A stretch of DNA of 64,000 nucleotides from Vibrio sp. HI00D65 (GTDB lineage Bacteria > Pseudomonadota > Gammaproteobacteria > Enterobacterales > Vibrionaceae), in NCBI RefSeq assembly GCF_001635455.1, contig NZ_LWEH01000364.1, forward strand, positions 186,001 through 250,000, in the 5' to 3' direction. Below, one piece after another: positions 1 through 8,060 of the stretch. The first letter of the stretch is position 1. Each line of letters opens with the position of its first letter. Below the pieces are notes generated by a model. It searched no databases and was not told the origin of the DNA. It saw only the letters and a program-made list of their open reading frames with translations. The translations under genes and the position numbers were made by a program.

Positions 1-520
1 AAGTTGTTTTACCTTATCTAAAGAGCCAGAGAATATGACGGGTTGAATTTGTTCCCTGTATTCTTTCGGAAAAATATTGCGTAAGGTTTCGGTAATAGTT
101 TCTTGTCCTTGAGGAGCAGTGCGGCCAGTAATGAAGTATATGGTATCACCGTGTTTTAGGTGCATTGATACTATTTCTACCGCTGACTTTTTTGGTATAG
201 AAAAACGGTCAAGACCCGTAGAAGCCTCATTCCAAAAATCTTGGTTCTTTAGGTAATTAAAAGAGTCCGGAGAATATTTTTGTTTACCGTAATGAAAAAC
301 AGGACTTGAGAACAACATAGTATCATCAATATCTAAACCAACATTAATTGGGTGCTCAGGAAGCTCTGAAGCAATCTTGTCAACAGTTGTCCAACTGATA
401 TCCGAGTAATGCGTTGGTGCTTGTTTTGAAAGAGTATGCATATCTATGGTTGCATTAGTATTGGCGAGTACTGATACCGAAAAAAGTGAGCTAAGTACAA
501 TGATGGTAGACGTCTTCATT
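1..520 (-). CDS. aphA: class B acid phosphatase, AphA-like (3' part outside window)
   Basis: Only the first 173 codons are inside the window. The start ATG is at 518-520 and is followed by a signal peptide of about 19 residues (hydrophobic stretch ending VSVLA), so the enzyme should be periplasmic. The nucleophile motif of the HAD-type class B phosphatases is clear as LDIDDT, with the catalytic aspartates at residues 63 and 65, and the family segments FSSPVF, SIPKKSA and FITGR follow in the usual order. Family role: non-specific dephosphorylation of nucleotides and small phosphoesters. No neighbour on this side suggests a dedicated pathway. Confidence 0.9.
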
Positions 521-1074
521 TTTAATCCTAGTAAGAGTTTGTATGCTTGTGGTTTAGGTTTCAATCGATCTTACATCTTTTATTATGCTGTGCATTCGCT
601 CAAAATTAGTTTTTATTAATGGCTTTTCAAAGTGTCTTGAAATCCTGTGTTTCATCGTTGTCGATTTAGAAGTGTGCCTAGTGTGGTGTGCTGTTTATTT
701 AATGGTACTGACAGTCTCGTTGACCCATGTTATCTATTCACTTTTTGTCCTGAAGTTTTTAGATCTGATGAACTTACCGTTTGGTGAACATTGATGTAAA
801 TCGAATTGATTTAAGTCGTATCTTGAGGTGTCCGTACTGAAACCTTCCGAAGTTCTATCTCTAAATTATATTTCGATTCACATAACAGATTGATGTAAAT
901 TGAGTTTTATAATGTATGCCAGCATCATAGCTCTGATGACATTCAAACCAAGGAAAACAAATAGAAATACCAAACCTTCCTTTAAGTTAAACCTAAATTA
1001 GTGGAACTTGAAACAAGTCATCAATCAGAAACCACATTATTGAAAGTTCTTTCATAATTAAATTGGGTCAAAAA
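521..1074. other. intergenic region with a 15-bp direct repeat
   Basis: This 554-bp stretch separates the divergent phosphatase and SDR genes. I see no convincing gene: the one open frame (585-794) has no ribosome site and an unnatural composition. ATTGATGTAAATCGA at 790-804 recurs with one mismatch at 889-903, 99 bp apart. These could be binding sites for a regulator of the SDR gene, but this is only a repeat observation. Confidence 0.4.
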
Positions 1075-1839
1075 ATGAAAAAAATATTGATCACTTGTGC
1101 TACCAGTAATATTGGCTCAGCTCTAGCTAAAAGATTGGCTGCAGACAACGAGCTTTATCTTGCCGCTCGAGATACAGCTAAATTGGACAATATTGTCGAT
1201 ACCGTCGTCACATCAGGGCATCATAGTGTACTGGCACATCACCTGGACTTCTTCGACAAAGGATCTATCGACCTGTGTGCAGACTCCATTACTGAGTTTG
1301 GTGGGCTGGATGGATTAGTTTTTATCATTCCAAGGATTCCGCCTTCTAATAGTGTATTTCCGGACGATGAGGCTTGGAGAGACTTGTACGAAAAATATTT
1401 TATATTACCTTTGAGGCTTATCAAAAAGCTTGTTAATCACTCACGATTAAACAGTGGGTGTAAGATCGTGTTGATTTCCGGTCTAAGCTCAAAGAGTGCT
1501 CTAACACATTATTCTACAAATAATTGTCTGAGAAGTGCTTGGGTTGGACAAGCAAAAACGATGGCGTTGTATTTAGCCTCTCAGAACATATCTGTGAACA
1601 CTATTTCACTTGGAGGTGTCATGACTGAGAGTTACACTCAAAAGATGAGAGATAAAGCAGAGGCTCAAGGGGTCAGCTTTGAAGAATTTATGGTTAGTGA
1701 AGTTGCAAATATCCCACTGAAAAAGTATGCCACGGTAAACGATGTTACAGAATCTATAGTTGCCTTGTTAGGTCCATTAGCGAATCATATGACAGGGCAA
1801 AATATTTTGTTAGATGGTGGTTTTAACAAGGCGTATTGA
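1075..1839 (+). CDS. degenerate short-chain dehydrogenase/reductase-like protein
   Basis: This is a 254-residue SDR-fold protein. I prefer the ATG at 1075 (MKKILITC) over an in-frame TTG at 1063. It has the N-terminal Rossmann strand, a central SDR core and the C-terminal MTGQNILLDGG segment typical of the family. Two conserved sites are altered. The glycine-rich cofactor turn reads ITCATSNIGS, so two of the three usual glycines are gone. The catalytic YxxxK reads YSTNN, with asparagine at the lysine position, although the upstream serine (ISGLSS) is kept. It may be inactive as a classical reductase or have another role. It stands alone, followed by an IS relic. Confidence 0.7.
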   Translation: MKKILITCATSNIGSALAKRLAADNELYLAARDTAKLDNIVDTVVTSGHHSVLAHHLDFFDKGSIDLCADSITEFGGLDGLVFIIPRIPPSNSVFPDDEAWRDLYEKYFILPLRLIKKLVNHSRLNSGCKIVLISGLSSKSALTHYSTNNCLRSAWVGQAKTMALYLASQNISVNTISLGGVMTESYTQKMRDKAEAQGVSFEEFMVSEVANIPLKKYATVNDVTESIVALLGPLANHMTGQNILLDGGFNKAY

Positions 1840-1956
1840 TTGAATTATCTTAAACTTGTATGGACTCAGAGGTAGCTTTTCAACGGCTCCTTTGAGAGTG
1901 TCTAGAATTCTGTGTAGCTGTCTAGACTTAAGCCTCAAAGGTTAAAGATCGACAAT

Positions 1957-2364
1957 ATGGTTAAGAAAGCACTTGAAGCTTTTGCTCGTGAAGCAGCAAA
2001 GTCAATTAAGACAGAGTCTGATCTTGATGACTCTTGAAAACTGTTAACCAAGGTGACCGTTGAAACGGCCTTAAACGCTGAACTCGATGAGCACCTTGGA
2101 TAGCAAAACCAAGAATTTAGAGTGAGTTCCAACTCCCGCAACGGCTAATAGGGTAAGTTAATCCTCGCGATCGTGAAGTTAGTTTTTAGCCTCAACTCGT
2201 CCGCAAACACCCAACTCACTTTCAATCCAGGGACCACAATATATTAAGCTTGTACGCAAAGGGCATGGCCACACGTGAAATCGTCGCAACGTTCAAGGAA
2301 ATGTATGATGCTGATTTCTCACCAACGCAGATATCAAAAGTAACGGGCTCGGTGCTGATTAAGT
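1957..2364 (+). pseudogene. IS256-family transposase relic
   Basis: Translating from the ATG at 1957 gives KKALEAFAREAAKSIKTESD, then an in-frame stop, then LLTKVTVETALNAELDEHLG. Further on, in shifted frames, come LYAKGMATREIVATFKEMYD and SPTQISKVTGSVL. These are the conserved N-terminal blocks of IS256-family (Mutator-like) transposases. Stops, frameshifts and the loss of the whole catalytic C-terminal part make it a dead fragment. No terminal inverted repeats could be recognised. Confidence 0.8.
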
Positions 2365-2421
2365 GATTTAATGTCAGTCGCGACCTCTCGACGATATTTA
2401 CCCTACTGTCTCAAAGCGCGA

Positions 2422-4029
2422 TTAGTCAGATGATGTCATAGTTTTATGGCTTGGTTGATCATCTAGGCTATTGCCTAGAAGACGGTAATTTACGATCTCT
2501 CCAAGCTTAATTCGGTTTAGATAGTCTTCGACTTCATGTTTAACTAATGGGGCAAACAAATAAAGACCGATGACGTTAGGCAACGCAATTAGAAATACTA
2601 GGGCATCAGAGAACATCAGTACAGCATCGAGATGGAGCATGCAGCCTATAGCAACAAAGCAACAGAACATAAGTTTGAATAAAAATTTTGAGTGACGCTT
2701 CTCACCGAAGAGATACGTCCACCCCTTCAACCCATAGTATGACCATGCAATGGTAGTTGAAAAAGCAAATAACAGAGCTGCAATTGCTAGTGGATAAGGG
2801 GCCCAAGTAAAATGATGTGCAAAGACAGCCGAAGTTAATTCAATACCAACAAGGTCACCATTAATCAGGCCGGCTGGATAAGCAGTAGAAATCACCACCA
2901 GGGCGCTCAGAGTACAAATAACAACGGTGTCAATCAGTGGTTCAAACAAGGAAACTAGGCCTTCAGAAGCCGGTTCCTCTGTTTGTACCGCCGAATGGGC
3001 AATGGATGATGAGCCTATTCCGGCCTCATTAGAGAATACCGCCCGCTGGAATCCAACTATGATGGCTCCAATTGCACCACCAGTGGCACTTTCTAGGCTA
3101 AAAGCGTGTAAGAATATGAGTGATACAGCACTTGGTAAGTGCTCTACGCTTTTGATAAGAATAATGCAGGCAGAAATCACATAGAGAATAGCCATGATCG
3201 GAACAAGTTTGGCGGTTACCTTAGCGATGGAACTGATACCTCCAAGAATGACTAGAGCTACTAGCACCGCCATAATCAAACCAAACAGCCAACCTTTATC
3301 GGCAAAGAAGCTTTGGCTTTCTCCTGTGATAACCAGTAACTGTGAATAGGCTTGATTTGATTGGAACATGTTGCCAATTCCTAAGCACCCAATAACAAGA
3401 GCAAGTGCATAAAAGCTTCCTAAACATTTACCTAAAGTCGGGTAGTTACGACTTTTTAAATAATGCTCAAGGTAGTACATAGGGCCACCTGAAATACTGC
3501 CATCTGGATTTACTTTTCGGTACTTTACACCCAAAGTACACTCAACCAGCTTGGTCGACATACTGAGAAAGCCAGCCATGATAAGCCAGAAAGTTGCGCC
3601 TGGTCCGCCAATAGTGATTGCTACGGCGACGCCACCAATATTACCAATCCCGACGGTCCCTGATATTGCAGTGGCAACAGCTTGAAAGTGAGAAATTTCC
3701 CCCGTTGCTCTTGGGTTGGTGTAGTCGCCTCTAATTAATCGAAATGCTGTTGCCAAACCACGTAAATTAACAAAATTCAAATAAAAGGTGAAAAAAACAG
3801 CGGCAACGCTTAGCCAGAGAACAATGATGGGCACTGAGTAACCGAATAAGTTTATTTTGTAGAAAACGATTGAAGAGAGTTGGTGTGCGATAGGAGAAAT
3901 GATGGAATTGACTTGCTGATCAAAGTTAAGTGCTTGAGCAGAGTTTGTGGCCAAAGCGGGAGAAGACAAACTTAATGGTACAAACCAAGCTAGCACTCGA
4001 AAGGCTTGATTAAGTGGATGTAGATGCAT
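2422..4029 (-). CDS. AGCS-family Na+/amino acid symporter
   Basis: A 535-residue membrane protein of the alanine/glycine:cation symporter family. Family hallmarks are visible: AVATAISGTVGIGNIGGVAV near residue 115, GPGATFWLIMAGFLSM, GGPMYYLEHYL, and AVFSNEAGIGSSSIAHSA. About ten or eleven hydrophobic helices follow. Unusually, the first ~28 residues look like a cleavable signal peptide (ending SPALA), before the first true helix. It diverges from the TauR-like regulator and has in its upstream region the same paired boxes as the taurine aminotransferase gene, so I infer it belongs to the same regulon and imports taurine or a related amino compound. The family assignment is firm; the substrate is inference. 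Confidence 0.88.
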   Translation of the reverse strand: MHLHPLNQAFRVLAWFVPLSLSSPALATNSAQALNFDQQVNSIISPIAHQLSSIVFYKINLFGYSVPIIVLWLSVAAVFFTFYLNFVNLRGLATAFRLIRGDYTNPRATGEISHFQAVATAISGTVGIGNIGGVAVAITIGGPGATFWLIMAGFLSMSTKLVECTLGVKYRKVNPDGSISGGPMYYLEHYLKSRNYPTLGKCLGSFYALALVIGCLGIGNMFQSNQAYSQLLVITGESQSFFADKGWLFGLIMAVLVALVILGGISSIAKVTAKLVPIMAILYVISACIILIKSVEHLPSAVSLIFLHAFSLESATGGAIGAIIVGFQRAVFSNEAGIGSSSIAHSAVQTEEPASEGLVSLFEPLIDTVVICTLSALVVISTAYPAGLINGDLVGIELTSAVFAHHFTWAPYPLAIAALLFAFSTTIAWSYYGLKGWTYLFGEKRHSKFLFKLMFCCFVAIGCMLHLDAVLMFSDALVFLIALPNVIGLYLFAPLVKHEVEDYLNRIKLGEIVNYRLLGNSLDDQPSHKTMTSSD

Positions 4030-4092
4030 TGCTTAAAGTCCTGCGTTATTAACGGCATAGGATTCATCTTAGATAAAAGATCCGAATACTAT

Positions 4093-4125
4093 TAGAGCCA
4101 GAAGTATGTTAAAAATGGGGCCAGT
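4093..4125. promoter_or_regulatory. putative TauR-like operator, copy 1
   Basis: Two boxes with core CCAG lie at 4098-4101 and 4121-4124, exactly 23 bp apart, the first inside TAGAGCCAGA. The same arrangement recurs at 7160-7192. On the other strand the first box reads CTGGCTCTAA, close to the TauR box CTGGACYTAA that I recall for Rhodobacter. It lies between the divergent symporter and regulator genes, fitting direct-repeat binding by a MocR protein. Confidence 0.6.
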
Positions 4126-4156
4126 AAGTTGCTAAATTGTTGATAGTTATAATAAA

Positions 4157-5647
4157 ATGAAACATTTGTTTTACATGGAGTTTGACGAAGGTGCCAGTCT
4201 ACAAACTCAGATTAAGAATATGATCACCTCCAGCATTCTCGATGGTCACATTAGTTCAGGTGCACCATTACCTTCATGTCGAGAGCTAGCAAAAACGCTT
4301 GGAGTTTCCCGTAATACTGTGGTTCTTGCTTATGAGAGGCTGATTGAGGAAGGGTATGCAATTGCCAAAGAGAGAAAAGGATTCTTCGTCCACTCTACTT
4401 ATGACGAGAATCTAGTGGCAAGTCACTCCTCTTTACCGTCAAGAGGATCGAATGTTAATTGGGATAAGAAGCTTAAACTTATGCCGTCTCAGCAACATCT
4501 TTTTTATAAACCGGATGCTTGGAAGCAGTGTGAATACCCATTTATTTATGGGCAACCTGACCCTGATTTTTTTCCTGTTAGGGAATGGCGCGAGTGCACT
4601 CAGCGAGCTGCACAGACTTTGCATGCAAAAGAGTGGCTTCAAGACCGTTTCGATGAAGATGACTCGTTATTAATTGATCAACTTAGGACTCGTATTCTTG
4701 CTCGCCGAGGGGTTCGTTGTAACAAAAATGAGATCTTGCTTACGGTGGGTACCCAGCATTCATTATATCTACTGAGTCAATTGCTCGGTGGCGATCACGC
4801 TTGTCTCGGGTTAGAGACTCCCGGTTATTCCGATGTTCGTCACATTTTTGATCTTAACCAAACACAACTTCGTGAGTTGGACGTAGATGAAGGTGGGTTG
4901 GTCGTGAACCAAAAGATGGATGGTTGTGACTATGTATTTGTAACGCCCAGCCATCAATCACCTACAACTGTCACCATGCCGCTTGAGCGTCGCCTTAAGT
5001 TGTTGCAAAAAGCGGCTGACCATGATCTTGTGCTTATCGAAGATGATTACGAATGCGAGATTAATTTTCATTCAGCGCCAACTCCGGCACTGAAGAGTCT
5101 AGATAATGAAGGTCGGGTCATTTATATAGGTAGTTTGTCAAAAACACTTGCTCCGGGCTTGAGAGTTGGCTACTTGGTTGGGCCAGAAGCCTTAATACGT
5201 GAAGCTCGTGCGCTGCGGCGATTAATGATGCGTCACACTCCATCGAATAATCAACGCGCATTAGCACTTTTTCTAGCTGGTGGGTACCACGATACTTTAG
5301 TACACAGACTGACGCTTAGATATTCTGAGCGCTATGAGGTGCTAAAAACAGCCTTACAAGAGTTTCTTCCTAGCGTGGAATTAACACCATCATTAGGCGG
5401 AAGTGCGATTTGGCTTAAAGGAGCTCCAGGTTTAGACTGTGTCCGTTTACAAAGAGAAGCGTTAAAACATGGTGTGTATATCGAGACTGGAATACAGCAC
5501 TTTCATCAACTGTCCAATAACGAATATGAGGCAAGCCGATATTTCAGGTTGGGGTTTTCTTTGATAAAGACGGACCGTATTCGAGATGGAGTCCGTCTTT
5601 TATCGTATGCGGTTGATCAAGTGCTTTCGACTACAACGCTGGCGTGA
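4157..5647 (+). CDS. MocR-type GntR/aminotransferase regulator, TauR-like
   Basis: A 496-residue regulator of the MocR subfamily. It has an N-terminal GntR winged helix (about residues 12-80, with PLPSCRELAKTLGVSRNTV) joined to a fold-type-I aminotransferase-like domain. The PLP-lysine region is SLSKTLAPGLRVGYLVG. MocR proteins typically sense an amino compound through PLP and bind direct repeats. The gene lies between the symporter (divergent) and the taurine aminotransferase gene (convergent, 17-bp overlap). By position and by the paired boxes in both flanking promoters I infer a TauR-like activator of taurine use. PdxR or GabR function is less likely because no vitamin B6 or GABA gene is near. 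Confidence 0.85.
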   Translation: MKHLFYMEFDEGASLQTQIKNMITSSILDGHISSGAPLPSCRELAKTLGVSRNTVVLAYERLIEEGYAIAKERKGFFVHSTYDENLVASHSSLPSRGSNVNWDKKLKLMPSQQHLFYKPDAWKQCEYPFIYGQPDPDFFPVREWRECTQRAAQTLHAKEWLQDRFDEDDSLLIDQLRTRILARRGVRCNKNEILLTVGTQHSLYLLSQLLGGDHACLGLETPGYSDVRHIFDLNQTQLRELDVDEGGLVVNQKMDGCDYVFVTPSHQSPTTVTMPLERRLKLLQKAADHDLVLIEDDYECEINFHSAPTPALKSLDNEGRVIYIGSLSKTLAPGLRVGYLVGPEALIREARALRRLMMRHTPSNNQRALALFLAGGYHDTLVHRLTLRYSERYEVLKTALQEFLPSVELTPSLGGSAIWLKGAPGLDCVRLQREALKHGVYIETGIQHFHQLSNNEYEASRYFRLGFSLIKTDRIRDGVRLLSYAVDQVLSTTTLA

Positions 5648-7016
5648 GTATCTTCTCTTCTACTTCTGTCAGTGCCTTGTCGATCGCTTGTGCTATCAGG
5701 TCGATCTCGTATTGCTGAGTAATAAGCGCAGGACTTAAACACAAGGTGTTATTGAGTGTCTGGAATGAGCGATTCGTTCTGCCAATAATAACGCCTTGTT
5801 TTAGGCAGTTAGCCGCAATGGCAGCACTTATACTCTCATCAACAGGTTGCTTGGTTTCTTTGTCTGTTACAATCTCGAGGCCGACGAAGAGACCTTTACC
5901 ACGTACATCACCGACAATGGGGTGTTTTTTCTGTAACTCAAGCATCTTTTCTTTCAGGTATTCGCCTTGTATCCGTGCATTTTCGACCAAGCTTTCTCTT
6001 TCTATGATCTCTAGATTAGCTAGTGCAGCGACAGGCCCTGCAGTACAACCACCAAACGTAGAAATGTCGCGGAAAAAATCCATACGACTGGTTGTATCTT
6101 GATCATGGATCAATTGATAAATACGCTCCGTGGTTACCGTGCATGAGATAGCGGCATAACCTGATGCAACACCTTTAGCCATAGTGACGATATCAGGCTG
6201 TATGCCGTAATGCTGATAGCCAAACCACTTACCAGTTCGGCCAAGGCCACATACGACTTCATCGATGTGCAGTAGTACATCATATTGGTGACATATTTCT
6301 TGTACACGTTGCCAGTAGCCAATTGGTGGCTCAATAACACCGCCTCCTGCCGTAATAGGCTCAAGGCAAATAGCGCCAACGGTATCAGGTCCCTCTCTCA
6401 GTATTACTTTTTCAATTTCATCGGCTGCTTTAAGACCATAATCTTCCATTTCGCCCCATTGAGAACGATACTCACAGCAGTGAGGTACGCTAACAAATCC
6501 AGGAGTAAATGGCCCGTATTGATCGCGCCTTTCTTCTTGGCCTGTTGCGCTTAAGCACGTAATCGTTGTGCCATGATAGTCACGCTCGCGATAAAGTATC
6601 TTGTACTTTTTTCCGCCATATTTTTTTGCAGCAATTTGCCTTACTAGTTTAAATGCTTTCTCGTTGGCCTCAGAACCAGAGTTTGAGTAATAAACGCGGC
6701 TTAGTCCAGGCATTTTCTCAAGGAGCTTTTTGGCAAAGCGCCCAGCGGGCAGGTTACCAGCGGTTTGAGCAAAGTAGTTCATAGTCACTAATTGGTCTCT
6801 AACGGCATTCGCGATCTCTTTGCGGCCGTAGCCAACATTGACACACCAAACGCCACCCGAGACAGCATCTAAGTATTGTTTGCCGTGGACATCCCAGACA
6901 TACATACCTTGGCCTTTTTCGATCATCATAGGCGTAGCTTGGTGTGGCTTCATATGGTGCCAGACGTGCTCATTGTTGCTGTCAACCAGTGATTGAATAT
7001 CCATGTCCTTCATCAT
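5631..7016 (-). CDS. tpa: class III aminotransferase, taurine-pyruvate aminotransferase-like
   Basis: A 461-residue PLP enzyme of the omega-aminotransferase class. Visible marks are YLDAVSGGVWCVNVGYGRKE, YYSNSGSEANEKAFK, the cofactor aspartate region LLHIDEVVCGLGRTGKWFGY and the PLP lysine in VTMAKGVASGYA. These blocks agree closely with my memory of Bilophila taurine:pyruvate aminotransferase, which makes sulfoacetaldehyde and alanine. The SafE-like exporter and aldehyde dehydrogenase genes diverge from it and would take care of the product. The start at 7016 has AAGGAG just upstream. Its 3' end overlaps the regulator's end. Beta-alanine or hypotaurine could be alternative donors. Confidence 0.8.
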   Translation of the reverse strand: MMKDMDIQSLVDSNNEHVWHHMKPHQATPMMIEKGQGMYVWDVHGKQYLDAVSGGVWCVNVGYGRKEIANAVRDQLVTMNYFAQTAGNLPAGRFAKKLLEKMPGLSRVYYSNSGSEANEKAFKLVRQIAAKKYGGKKYKILYRERDYHGTTITCLSATGQEERRDQYGPFTPGFVSVPHCCEYRSQWGEMEDYGLKAADEIEKVILREGPDTVGAICLEPITAGGGVIEPPIGYWQRVQEICHQYDVLLHIDEVVCGLGRTGKWFGYQHYGIQPDIVTMAKGVASGYAAISCTVTTERIYQLIHDQDTTSRMDFFRDISTFGGCTAGPVAALANLEIIERESLVENARIQGEYLKEKMLELQKKHPIVGDVRGKGLFVGLEIVTDKETKQPVDESISAAIAANCLKQGVIIGRTNRSFQTLNNTLCLSPALITQQYEIDLIAQAIDKALTEVEEKILTPAL

Positions 7017-7159
7017 CAGCTCCTTAAGATTACTACTTTTTATAACGGCTTAACTTTGATGCTCGATGAATGAACCATTAGGTCAGGTTAACTCACCACT
7101 TGCTTAGTTAAGGTGTTGTGCGTGTGAATAAAGTTTACAGACCAATGTGACGAGTTGAG

Positions 7160-7192
7160 TAGAGCCAGATGTGGACAGTTTTTAAGTCCAGT
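7160..7192. promoter_or_regulatory. putative TauR-like operator, copy 2
   Basis: CCAG cores at 7165-7168 and 7188-7191 repeat the 23-bp spacing and the TAGAGCCAGA start of copy 1 at 4093. The second box, read on the minus strand, is CTGGACTTAA, an exact match to the TauR box consensus as I remember it. It lies in the 271-bp divergent region between the aminotransferase and safE-like genes. Confidence 0.65.
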
Positions 7193-7287
7193 TCTGGTAC
7201 CAAAAAAAATGCTTGTTGGCTCTACGCTCAATGGGTTAGGTCACCTACATTAATGGTTCTGTTTATGACTGGGTAGAAAAATAAGCA

Positions 7288-8043
7288 ATGGATGTTATTC
7301 CTCTGTCAACCACAACCCTAGCTTTAACTACCTTGGTGGTGGTTTTGGCTTCCGTGCTATCGAGCTTGACAGGGAGTGCTGGTGGTATCTTGATGTTCAC
7401 TGGCATGAGTGTATTCATTCCCGTGAGGCCATTAATTGCAATTCATGCATCCATTCAGATTGTGGGGAATGGCATTCGTGCTTGGTTATTGCGTCGTGAA
7501 GTTTCTGCCCAAATGTGCATACCATTTTGTATTGGTGCTTTGATCGGTGCTGCGTTGACGACCAGATTGCTGGTTGAGCTAGTAAGTGATTTGTTTGCCT
7601 TATATCTATTACTAATACTGATTGCTTATACATTGTTTAAACCCAAGAAACTGCCGATGTTAAAGATAAAAGATCGGAGTTTTTTTTGGGTAGGGCTGGC
7701 AGCAGGAAGTTTAGGAATTATTGCGGGTGCAGTTGACCCTTTGCTTACGGCATTTTTCATGCGTGATGATTTGTCAAAGGAAAGTATTGTTGCCAACAAG
7801 TCTATCATGCAGCTTTTTGTCCACTTAACCAAAATACCGGCATTTCTCTATCTTGGCTTTTCATTCTCTGACAATGCTGGGCTGATTGTAATTTTTGCTC
7901 TGGCTGCTTTTTTAGCAACAAAGCTAGGAGTGTTTCTACTGACTAAGGTAAACACAGCCTTATTTTTACGTTTGATGTGGTGGGCACTGCTAATATCTGG
8001 CGGGCAATTGGCCTATCAAGTTATCACCATACACCTTAACTAG
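7288..8043 (+). CDS. safE: TauE/SafE family anion exporter
   Basis: A 251-residue polytopic membrane protein with about eight hydrophobic segments and the family's glycine-rich repeats (SSLTGSAGGILMF near residue 28; AAGSLGIIAGAVDPL in the second half). TauE/SafE proteins export small sulfur-containing organic acids or sulfite. The aldehyde dehydrogenase gene begins 17 bp downstream, so the two are surely one operon. With that partner, sulfoacetate is the most probable cargo, as in the taurine nitrogen-assimilation route of Neptuniibacter; sulfite is the alternative. Confidence 0.8.
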   Translation: MDVIPLSTTTLALTTLVVVLASVLSSLTGSAGGILMFTGMSVFIPVRPLIAIHASIQIVGNGIRAWLLRREVSAQMCIPFCIGALIGAALTTRLLVELVSDLFALYLLLILIAYTLFKPKKLPMLKIKDRSFFWVGLAAGSLGIIAGAVDPLLTAFFMRDDLSKESIVANKSIMQLFVHLTKIPAFLYLGFSFSDNAGLIVIFALAAFLATKLGVFLLTKVNTALFLRLMWWALLISGGQLAYQVITIHLN

Positions 8044-8060
8044 AATAATAGGAAAGACTT

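Noticed and set aside
585..794. 69-codon open frame
   Set aside because: No ribosome site, Cys/Val/Leu-rich unnatural composition, and it lies in an intergenic region with repeats.
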